Assembly (NCBI GenBank): GCA_964533785.1 | Contig: CAZHNG010000049.1 | Location: forward strand, 1 to 26,579 | Length of the DNA: 26,579 bases | From: JANQRV01 sp964533785 | Lineage (GTDB): Bacteria; Bacteroidota; Bacteroidia; Chitinophagales; Saprospiraceae | Direction: 5' to 3' | Shown: piece by piece, positions 16,409 through 24,800 of the stretch | How positions within the stretch are numbered: the stretch's first letter is position 1 | How the letters are laid out: each line of letters starts with the position of its first letter | Made by a program: the position numbers and the translations under genes | The notes under the pieces: generated by a model | Seen by the model: the letters and a program-made list of their open reading frames with translations, nothing else | Told to the model about the DNA's origin: nothing | Database searches by the model: none

Positions 16409-17323
16409 ATGAAAAAAGTACTTATAGCTGGTGGGTCGGGATTAGTTGGCAGCAGGCTCAGTCAAATGTTACAGGAAAAAGGATATGAAGTATCCTGGCT
16501 GAGCCGAAGTTCGCAGCGCAATATTCCCTATAAGGTCTTTCAATGGGATGTACGTGCCCAACAGATAGACAAGAAGGCATTAGAAGATATCGATTTTGTC
16601 ATCAACCTGGCGGGCGCGGGTATTGCTGATAAACCGTGGACGGAACAGCGTAAAAAGCTGATTATCGATAGCCGAGTAGATAGTACGGAATTGCTGTTGA
16701 AAACCATACGTGAAGTTAAACCTACCTTAAATGCTTACCTGGCGAGTGCTGCAATAGGGTACTACGGCGATCGTGGAAATGAATTGTTGAAAGAATCGGA
16801 CCCGCCGGGGAAGGACGGATTTTTAGTAGAAAGTACGCTGCTTTGGGAAAAAGCCATCCAGTCAGTTAAAAATGCTGGTTACCGTACCGTAGCATTCCGG
16901 ATCAGTATTGTGCTTTCTACCCACGGTGGCGCCCTCCCTAAAATGGCTATGCCTGCCAGTTTTTTGCTGGGTACTTATTTTGGAGACGGGCAACAATGGT
17001 ATTCCTGGATTCACATTGATGACCTTTGTCGCATGTTCATTTGGGCCATGGAAAACGAAAATTTAGATGGGTTCTACAATGCTGCCTCTCCTAATCCTTA
17101 TACCAGCGAAGCATTTTCTGCTGCCATTGGAAAGGCCAAAAATCGGCCCACCTTAAATCTGCCAGCGCCTGAATTTGCTTTACGGCTATTCCTGGGTGAG
17201 ATGGCGGATACCGTTTTATCCAGTGCCAAAGTCTCTCCGGAAAAAATAATACGAACGGGATTTGAATTTCAGTTCCCGGAATTGGTTCCTGCTTTAAGAG
17301 ATTTGTTTCAGCGAAGGGTCTAG
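16409..17323 (+). CDS. TIGR01777-family NAD(P)-dependent epimerase/SDR protein (YfcH-like)
   Basis: This 304-residue cytoplasmic protein has an N-terminal Rossmann nucleotide-binding motif KVLIAGGSGLVGSRL (glycines at 8, 9, 11 and 14), then DIDFVINLAGAGIADKPWTE, typical of the TIGR01777 (YfcH) branch of extended SDRs. The next family stretches are SRVDSTELLLKTI, SAAIGYYGDRG (the SDR Tyr region), FRISIVLSTHGGALPKM, WYSWIHIDDL and FYNAASPNP. The C-terminal DUF1731-like part includes LPAPEFALRLFLGEMADTVL and SSAKVSPEKI. Enzymes of this branch are widespread, and their substrate is generally not established. The gene is convergent with queA (37 bp between stops). Confidence 0.92.
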   Translation: MKKVLIAGGSGLVGSRLSQMLQEKGYEVSWLSRSSQRNIPYKVFQWDVRAQQIDKKALEDIDFVINLAGAGIADKPWTEQRKKLIIDSRVDSTELLLKTIREVKPTLNAYLASAAIGYYGDRGNELLKESDPPGKDGFLVESTLLWEKAIQSVKNAGYRTVAFRISIVLSTHGGALPKMAMPASFLLGTYFGDGQQWYSWIHIDDLCRMFIWAMENENLDGFYNAASPNPYTSEAFSAAIGKAKNRPTLNLPAPEFALRLFLGEMADTVLSSAKVSPEKIIRTGFEFQFPELVPALRDLFQRRV

Positions 17324-17360
17324 AAAGAGCCTAAATGTGCTTAAAAATTCCAGACAGCCT

Positions 17361-18435
17361 CTAAAGGATCAACATCGCATCTCCGTAGCTAAAGAACCGG
17401 TATTTTTCTTTCACGGCTTGTTCGTAAGCCTCCATAATCAGATCATAACCGCCGAATGCGCAGATCATGATCAGCAAGCTGGACTTGGGTAGGTGTAAGT
17501 TGCTGATCATCGAATTGGCGATCGAGAATTCATAAGGCGGATAAATGAATTTATTGGTCCATCCTTCGGCTGTTTTGAGATAACCTTCCGCTGAAACAGC
17601 AGATTCTATGGAGCGCATGGAAGTAGTTCCTACGGAGCAGATCCTTGCTTTTCGGTCTTTAGCACCATTGACAATATCGGCTGCATCCTGTGGGATTTTG
17701 AAATATTCGGCGTCCATTTTATGTTTGGAAAGGTCTTCTACATCGATGGTACGGAAAGTACCCAGGCCGATATGAAGCGTAAGCTCTGCAAATTCAACAC
17801 CCTNNNNNNNNNNTAATTTCAAGGCGTTTCATCAATTCTCTGCTGAAATGCAGGCCTGCAGTAGGAGCGGCCACGGCGCCGGTCTCTTTAGCGTAGATTG
17901 TTTGGAAACGTTCCCGGTCAATATCTTCGGCAGGGCGATCGATGTATTTGGGCAGCGGTGTATTACCCAGGTTATATAATTCTTTTTGAAATTCTTCCTC
18001 TTCACCATCGTGTAAAAAGCGGATGGTCCTGCCCCTTGATGTGGTATTATCTACGACTTCTGCAACCAGTACATCATTTTCCTCCTCATCACTGAAGTAT
18101 AATTTATTGCCCACTCTAATTTTACGCGCCGGATCAACCAATACGTCCCAAAGTCTGGACTCAGGATTAAGCTCTCTCAATAAAAAAACTTCAATCTTGG
18201 CCCCTGTTTTTTCCTTGCGGCCGAATAATCTTGCGGGAAAAACTTTGGTATTATTAAAAATAAAAACGTCTTGCTCGTCAAAGTAGTCGATAACGTCTTT
18301 AAATATTTTGTGTTCAATTTTGCCGGTGTCTCGATGTACGACCATAAGCCTGGCTTCATCCCTCGCTTTCTGAGGGTATTGAGCAATCAATTCTTTTGGT
18401 AGTTCGAAAACGAATTGTGATAACTTAGTTCTCAT
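17361..18435 (-). CDS. queA: S-adenosylmethionine:tRNA ribosyltransferase-isomerase, split by an assembly gap
   Basis: QueA moves the ribosyl group of SAM onto preQ1-modified tRNA to make epoxyqueuosine, a late step of queuosine synthesis, in the cytoplasm. The N-terminal part (213 codons from 18435) reads MRTKLSQFVFELPKELIAQY, then IFNNTKVFPARLFG, VLVDPARKIRVG, GNTPLPKYI and AAPTAGLHFSRELMKRLEI. The C-terminal part reads GVEFAELTLHIGLGTFR, CSVGTTSMRSIES, ANSMISNLHLPKSSLL and FGGYDLIMEAYEQAVKEKYR. The two parts are separated by 10 N (17804-17813) and lie in different frames as written. Removing the N joins ATT-AAG-GGT (Ile-Lys-Gly) in frame and gives 354 residues, close to the family length of ~350. 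I regard the gene as intact and the gap as an assembly artefact. Confidence 0.93.
17804..17813. other. Assembly gap (10 N) inside queA
   Basis: Ten N interrupt queA between LEI and GVEF. Ten is a common placeholder length. The flanking bases fit together in frame with zero missing bases, so the true gap may be nil. Confidence 0.95.
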
Positions 18436-18813
18436 TAATTATCCTGTGTTAGATCAGATGAGTAAAAAACAGTGCGCAAAAATAAATATTCTGAGGGAGA
18501 AACAGTAGTTTGATTCTACATAATTAAAAACCAATGAAAGTGGAATCTGGTTTGGTGTAAATTGAAAAATGAATTGAGGGTACTGATACAATCACCAAAA
18601 AACAGAATATTTTACTCGGTTTGTTTTTAGGATTAGTGTAACCTACATGTATAATCAAAGCAACGCTGTAAGGCAGTTACTTCCAGTTACTTTTTAGTCT
18701 GCGCCAAACTCAGAAAAATATCCCCCGTCCCCAACCCTCACATCCCAGCATCTTCAGTCTACTTTTTTCCAAAATTCTCTTATATTTAAGCCTCACCAAC
18801 TTGCAGCAACCGA
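18436..18813. other. 378-bp intergenic region between divergent genes
   Basis: This AT-rich gap separates queA (minus) from the GC-rich conflict-type cassette (plus) and should hold both promoters. TATATTTA at 18781-18788 is one base from the TAnnTTTG consensus and lies 25 nt before the cassette start codon, but no TTG sits at the right spacing. I see no gene, tRNA or strong hairpin. Confidence 0.5.
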
Positions 18814-20658
18814 ATGAATGATTTTCTGACGTACGATGCCAAGCTTTACGCAACCCTGCAGGACATGATCCGCAAGGCACGGCTGCTCGTAGGCGAAGAT
18901 AAAATGGAGGCAGCATTCGAATTGGTGCACCGCTTTGACCCTACCCTAAAAGATACCACCCACATTATCCTGCAAAAAGATTGGCGGCAACTGGAGAATA
19001 AAAACACCAAAGGCATCCTCTACGGTAATGAATACAATATAGAAGGCCGCAAGATCGCCAACCGGTTTCTGGACATGCTGGAACAAGTGGAAAAAAAATA
19101 CGCGCCTGCTCCCGGCACCTACGCTATTACGGTCACTTATCCGCCCGGTACCGATCTGAAAGCCTGGATCGGCGACGCCCGCCCCCTGAAGATTTTAGAA
19201 TGGTTACGCGCCTTTCCGAAAACCATCAGATCACTTTGCCGGCTAACGAAACCGGGGGAAAGGCAGCACCTCACCGGCGGACTGTTGTGGAAAGACAACT
19301 TACTCTTTACCAGCGCTTCCCTCGCCGACAGTGTTGCCCAAACGGATGTCAGCCTATTGGGAGACGAGCGCTACGCATCGCGCAATTTCAGGCTACAGCC
19401 AGCTCCCCACCAGGCAAATACTTCACTCGGCTACGCCATTTTACAATTACAAGCGGGGGAAAAAATAGCTTTCCCCAACCTCCATGCCGGTCGCTTAAAA
19501 ACCGGAGAAACAGGTTGGTTCGTAAGCCCTAAAGCCGGCAAAGAACCAACAGCCGCCGTACAAATAGCGGCCTGCCTGGGCGTACAGGACGGCTGGTACG
19601 GATTTCACAGCGAAAACTTATCCCTGACTTCCGGTACGGTGGTGCTCAACCGGCAGCAGCAGTTAGTGGGGCTCTATCTCGGCCACCAGGAAGCCGGCGG
19701 CCGGTACAAGATCTTGTCGATCTACGAAATATTAGAAGCCTTGGAAGCAGCCGCAACCCCTGCTCCTGAACCGGCGCCAGTAGCAACGTCAACAACCCCT
19801 ACAACCACACTTAACCCCCACCATCAATACAGTTGCAACCGGATGTTGCAAAAAGATGATTTTGCCATCACCGCCCTTACTTACCCCGAAGAAGACCAGC
19901 AACGCGTACATTTCTTTCTCCTGTACGGCTGCGACCTGCAGCAAAACGAAGGTTTGTTCAGGTGGTTTGCAGCACGACTGGCGGGTAAGCACAACGATCA
20001 CCTGCGGCAAGCTCAAACGAATTACATCCGCGTCACCAAAAGAGTGCTGAGTTTTCCTCCCAATAAAAAACTCGCCGCCCTCAAATTGGCCATGGTTTCC
20101 GACTTTTTATCCATTTTCAATATACCACCCGGCAAAATAGAACGCCTGAAACAAAAGAACCTGGCTTTTGCCCTGGAGCACAGCCGCCAGCTCAAAACCT
20201 TAAAAGCGGAAGACCGTATCGCCGTTTTATTCATCATTTCCGAAAGGAGTTGGGATCCCCGCGTTTTTCAACCCGCCATTCAATGGTTTATCCGGGACTT
20301 TTGCCAGGTCAATTTACCGGCACAGGCTCCTCAGTTTTTCTTTTTCTTTGGGGTAGAATACGATGAGGACCGCAGCGATATCCCGCAGCAGATCCAGGCC
20401 GTGGTAGCGAACCAGGAAATCCCCCTCAATCCCTTGGCCGAACTGGCTATGGTGACCAAAGACGACGTAGAGCACTGGTTTGAAACCTACCGCATGTTCT
20501 GGCGGCGGACCCGCGACCGAAAACGTACCTTCAAAAAATATTTTCAACAACCTTTCGCTGAAGAAGGGGAGCTTTATATGGAGGATGTCCAGGACTTCCT
20601 CGAACAAATTATCAATGAAATAAACGAATCCGAAAAAGATGCCAATAGACATTCGTAA
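18814..20658 (+). CDS. EAD11-like / trypsin-like pseudoprotease / inactive-STAND-like protein
   Basis: This 614-residue protein has no signal peptide and is probably cytoplasmic. Residues ~10-95 form a helical domain (MIRKARLLVGEDKMEAAFEL, ILQKDWRQLENKNTKGILYG, NIEGRKIANRFLDMLEQV) that fits effector-associated domain 11 of bacterial conflict systems. Residues ~150-310 follow a trypsin-like layout: GGLLWKDNLLFTSASL (166-170 replaces the usual TNHHV), LGYAILQL (205-212, usual LDYALV) and LTSGTVVLNRQQQLVGLYLG (271-290). The Ser is kept but His and Asp are gone, so it is probably not a protease. A Pro/Thr linker (313-335) leads to a C-terminal domain (338-600) resembling inactive STAND: YSCNR at 339, and FFLLYGCDLQQNEGLF at 367, where a P-loop would be but with no GK[ST]. 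It overlaps the MoxR gene by 20 nt. Domain names are inferred from pattern memory. Confidence 0.75.
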   Translation: MNDFLTYDAKLYATLQDMIRKARLLVGEDKMEAAFELVHRFDPTLKDTTHIILQKDWRQLENKNTKGILYGNEYNIEGRKIANRFLDMLEQVEKKYAPAPGTYAITVTYPPGTDLKAWIGDARPLKILEWLRAFPKTIRSLCRLTKPGERQHLTGGLLWKDNLLFTSASLADSVAQTDVSLLGDERYASRNFRLQPAPHQANTSLGYAILQLQAGEKIAFPNLHAGRLKTGETGWFVSPKAGKEPTAAVQIAACLGVQDGWYGFHSENLSLTSGTVVLNRQQQLVGLYLGHQEAGGRYKILSIYEILEALEAAATPAPEPAPVATSTTPTTTLNPHHQYSCNRMLQKDDFAITALTYPEEDQQRVHFFLLYGCDLQQNEGLFRWFAARLAGKHNDHLRQAQTNYIRVTKRVLSFPPNKKLAALKLAMVSDFLSIFNIPPGKIERLKQKNLAFALEHSRQLKTLKAEDRIAVLFIISERSWDPRVFQPAIQWFIRDFCQVNLPAQAPQFFFFFGVEYDEDRSDIPQQIQAVVANQEIPLNPLAELAMVTKDDVEHWFETYRMFWRRTRDRKRTFKKYFQQPFAEEGELYMEDVQDFLEQIINEINESEKDANRHS

Positions 20659-21619
20659 ATCCATCGACATTCGTCCGAACCCCACTAATTACATCATGGA
20701 CGAGCCCCTGCGCAAAGCGGTAGAGATCGCCCTGGCTTTCAATCAACCCTTGTTGTTGACCGGCGAGCCGGGGACGGGCAAAACCTTATTGGCCTACAAA
20801 GTGGCCGCCGAACTCCACGAGCAAACGAAAGACCTCGGCGTAGATCATGCCCGGTTTGCCACCGAACCGCTGCGTTTCAATACCAAGACGGACTCCGTTG
20901 CCCGTGACCTGTTTTACACCTACGATGCCATTGGCCATTTTCAACAGGCCAATCTCAGAGCAGGGGGGACGGGCGACTATGCTTCCATTATTAACTTCCT
21001 GGAATTGCAGGCCCTGGGTATCGCCATTGCCCGTACCAATCCACAAGTGGAATACAACCAGTACTTCCGCTGGCAGCGGCCCACCTACCCGGAAAGCTCC
21101 GTCGTACTGATCGATGAGATCGACAAGGCACCGCGCGATTTTACGAACGACATCCTCAATGAGATAGAACGAAGCGAATTTTTCATCAAAGAACAAAATA
21201 ACTACCGCGTTGCTATCGGTGATAATAACCCGCAGCGCATCGTGATCATCATGACCTCCAACTCGGAGAAGAACCTGCCGGATGCTTTCTTGCGCCGCTG
21301 TGTATTCTACTCTATACCCTTTCCCGATTCCCAGCGCCTGCAGGATATCCTGACGGCGCAGCTCGAACAACCGCTCAACGAAAACGGACAGCAACACATC
21401 GGGGAGATCATCACGCTCTTTGAGCAGATCCGGGAACGTTCGGTGCGTAAAAAACCGGCCACGGCGGAGTTGGTGTCTTTTATGAAGATGCTGGAATTGG
21501 ATGGCTTGCTGAGCCAGGCCGCCGACCGGGATTACCGCAAGTGGTATGAGCAACATTTGTCGTTGTTATTGAAGACGGATGAAGACCGCAGGGCGGTGCT
21601 GGAATTTTTGAAATCGTGA
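20639..21619 (+). CDS. MoxR-type AAA+ ATPase
   Basis: This 326-residue cytoplasmic ATPase has Walker A GEPGTGKT (42-49), Walker B VVLIDEIDKAP (155-165), sensor 1 in IVIIMTSNSEKNLP (201-214), arginine-finger candidates R219-R220 in DAFLRRC, and a helical lid with KKPATAELVSFMKMLELDG near 275-293. All nucleotide-binding residues are present. MoxR proteins act as chaperone-like remodelers together with vWA proteins. The gene starts inside the last codons of the EAD/iSTAND gene (ATG at 20639), indicating translational coupling. It is followed after 198 bp by the vWA/FGE gene, completing a ternary arrangement known for MoxR-vWA conflict systems. Confidence 0.93.
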   Translation: MPIDIRKSIDIRPNPTNYIMDEPLRKAVEIALAFNQPLLLTGEPGTGKTLLAYKVAAELHEQTKDLGVDHARFATEPLRFNTKTDSVARDLFYTYDAIGHFQQANLRAGGTGDYASIINFLELQALGIAIARTNPQVEYNQYFRWQRPTYPESSVVLIDEIDKAPRDFTNDILNEIERSEFFIKEQNNYRVAIGDNNPQRIVIIMTSNSEKNLPDAFLRRCVFYSIPFPDSQRLQDILTAQLEQPLNENGQQHIGEIITLFEQIRERSVRKKPATAELVSFMKMLELDGLLSQAADRDYRKWYEQHLSLLLKTDEDRRAVLEFLKS

Positions 21620-21660
21620 TGGGAACCACAATGGACACTTAATTCACTAAAATTGCTTGT

Positions 21661-21743
21661 TACCACATAGGCACATTAGAAGGAACACATAGGAAAACAT
21701 CAGAAATACTGATCATTAACGCTCTATGTGTGCTATTGTGGTA
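21661..21743. repeat. Imperfect hairpin and CACATAGG repeats between the MoxR and vWA genes
   Basis: TACCACATAGGCACATTAG (from 21661) pairs imperfectly with CTATGTGTGCTATTGTGGTA (21724-21743). CACATAGG occurs twice, at 21664-21671 and 21686-21693, and a 5-bp hairpin (ATCAG / CTGAT) lies at 21699-21713. The T-poor 3' side argues against a simple terminator. An attenuator, a processing site or a decayed repeat are possible. Confidence 0.4.
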
Positions 21744-21817
21744 AAAAACTACTTGCTATAACAACCTGCTCAGGCTAGAGGTGAGAAAGTCTCTTTTAAT
21801 CATGTCCAATAAATAAA

Positions 21818-24800
21818 ATGGCGATTAACAAAAAACAACCGCTCCACCGCCTGCTCCTCCAACTGCAGGCCGCCGGATTTAGATTTACCCCGGCCGACCG
21901 ACTGCGCATCCAGCAGCTGATGGCCGCGCATATCCAGGAATTAACCACCCTGGAAGGACAACGGGACTTCAAATACCAGCTGGCGCCCCTCATCGCCAAA
22001 ACCGCTCACGAACAAAAGCTATTTTACCAAGTCTACGATACTTACCTGGAGGAAATACAGCAGCCGCTGGAAACAGTACCGCCCCCACCCTTACCGCCAC
22101 CCGTGGAAGAAGAGCCCGCTCAAAACTGGAAGTGGCTTTGGGCATTGCTGGTGTTGCTTCTGTTGGGAGCTATCGTCGTAGGAAGGTGGTGGACGGTTAC
22201 CGTAGATCTCGAAAAAAGCTATGCTTTTCAGGAGCGCAACAATAGAACCCGTTTTGCCGCTATCGACTCTATTTTTCTGGACAACAAGACCGAGCCCCGC
22301 TACCAGGAAGACGTGCGTTTTCAATGGGAATTAGTAGATGGGCAAGGACGGCAGGCTGGACAGTTTGAAGGTACAGACTGGGCGCTCAAGGCACCACAAC
22401 TGCCGCGTACTACTACTTACCAAGCTATTATGGCGGTAAGGGACCTGCAAGGCGATACCCTGGATGTGGACTCCCTCGCGCTGACCGTCCAATGCTTTCA
22501 GGCGCCCCTGGTGAATAGCATCCGCCCCGAACCGCTTACCGGAGATACCTTGATCGCGGGAATCGATATTGCCTTTAGCGCCGATGTGAATACCTTCGAC
22601 CGCCCGGTAGCTTACCGCTGGGACTTCGGGGACAACAATACCGATACCCTTCCGAACCCCGTACACCGCTATACGGCCAACCAGACCTATACCATCTCCC
22701 TGGAAATTTATGACCGCAACGACCGGGCCTGCTCGAACCGGGCAACCTACACCTTGGACCTGGAAGACAAAATACCGCCCCTGCCGGTGCCGAATTTCGT
22801 ACGTGACGAGGCGGCCGAAAAGTCCTACGGCTGGCTGCCGTATTTATTAATATTGCTGCTTGCCGGCTTAACCGCCTGGTTGTGGCGCCGTTATTTCCGG
22901 CAACGGAAAAGGGAAGCCGAAAACCGCAAGCTGGCCGTTATGCAGATGGGTAAGCAATTCAACGCGCCCGATAAGCCACCCTACCAGCCGCCCTTCCGTT
23001 CGCGCGACGATATGGTGCGGCGGGAAGCACGGCAGTTTGCCATTGCGAATATTTTTCGCCAACGAGAAAAAGGCAATCGCCGCTTTCTCGACGTACCCCA
23101 AACCATCCGCAAAACGGCCGAAGGCGGTGGATTTCCCGGATTCAGTTACCGGTACCGCACCCGCCCGGCGGATTACCTCTTCCTGATCGATGAACACCGG
23201 CCCAAAGGCCACCAGGTACAATTGTTCCGTCACCTGGTGGAAATGCTGCGCCAGCAGGACGTCTACATCGATGTCTTTTATTACCAGGATGTACCGCGTT
23301 ACGTGTGGAATGACGATTTTGAAGACGGGCTCTCGCTCGACCAACTGAGTCGCTTGTTTGCCGAGCGGCGGCTGGTCGTTTTTGGAGACGGCCGCGAATG
23401 GGGCGACGAAATGGAAACGGGCAGCCTGGCCCCCGACTGGCAGGTAGCCCTGCGGGGCTGGAAGTCGCGCCTCATGGTGACGCCCGTACCCATGAACTCC
23501 TGGACCTTCCGCGAAACGGCCCTCTACCAATTGATGGCCCTCTTTCCCGCCGACCTGGCCCACCTGATGCTGGCCGCCGAATACATCGAAGGCGGAATGG
23601 ACGAAGCCGCCCTGCCCACTACCTTGCGCCAGTGGGAAAGCCAGCTACAGCGCAACCGCTATGACGTGGACATCAACCGGAAATGGCGCAAATACAGCGA
23701 CTACGAAGATTACCTGCGCAACCATCCCGAAGTATTCCGCTGGCTGCAAGCCCTCATCGTACATCCCGAGCCGAACTGGAACATCACTATCGCCATCGGT
23801 AAAGCCCTCGGGATCCCCGTTAGTTACGATAACCTGCTCCTGCTGGCCCGCATTCCCTGGCTGAATGACCGGCCGCTGAAAGTAAAGTTGTGGCGGGCAT
23901 TCTGGGCGCATTTATCCCCCGAAGACGAACGCAAAGCCCGCGCCGCCGTGCTCGAAGAACTGGAAGCCATCGCCGATGACCATCCCGATAGCTTTGCCAA
24001 CCAGCAACTACAGATGGAGCTGGCCATCCAGCGTTTTGCCCTCGACCCCACCAACCCGGAACACCAGCGCAACATCCAGTACCTGGAAGGTGACGGTTTT
24101 CTCGATGATCAGCGCCTCGAAGAACTCGACCTCATCCTCAAACGCCAGATCGACGACTTGCGGGATACGGGCCTCAAACCCGGCGACGTTTTGCGTTTAT
24201 TCCTGGCGGAAAACGAAGCGAAGCCCGCCTGGTTTACGGCCGGCCTGGCCTGGGCGGCACTGGCCACCATGCTGACCCTCTGGCTGGCGGGATGCCTGGC
24301 CGGTTGGTTCCTGATGCCGGATGCCCTACCCACTATTGAAGGATTGGTGGCTGAGCAACCTTCGGAATTGGCACAATTGAATAATGCAGCCGTAGATAGC
24401 TTTGCGGTCAGCGGACAATTACCCGCCGGGTACAGCGCACCGCGCTTCGCGGCGGCGGATAGCCTGCTGGACCGGGCGCTGGCCATTGATTCCAGTTACG
24501 TGCCCGCCCGCCTGAACAAAGGCTATATCCGTTACGCGCACGCACTGACCGGCTATTATGATTATTCCGATAACCGTCAAGATACGGTATTAGGCAGTAA
24601 TACGCGCGAAGACTTCCGGATCGCTACCCGTTTTGATAGCGTCTATACGGATGCTTTGCACGGCCTGGGACTCATGCACCACTACCTGGGGCGGCAGGAC
24701 AGCGCCTGTATTATACTCCGCCAGTGGCAAAGCCAGCAGATCCTGGAGTCGGAGCGTATTTATCCGAATTTGAGCACTCTGGTGACCTATTGCGGGGAAT

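Noticed and set aside
17361..18435. queA as a frameshifted pseudogene or two genes
   Set aside because: The break coincides exactly with a run of N, and the flanks join in frame when it is removed.
19267..19690. Active trypsin-like protease
   Set aside because: The fold signs are present but the catalytic His and Asp positions are replaced, so I do not call protease activity.
20786..21556. 256-residue open frame on the minus strand
   Set aside because: It lies fully antisense to the MoxR gene, whose Walker A, Walker B and sensor motifs are intact. The antisense product has no recognisable motifs and is a by-product of GC-rich codons.
22868..23563. 231-residue open frame on the minus strand
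   Set aside because: It is antisense to the vWA-like domain region and has low-complexity composition; open frames of this kind are expected in high-GC coding DNA.
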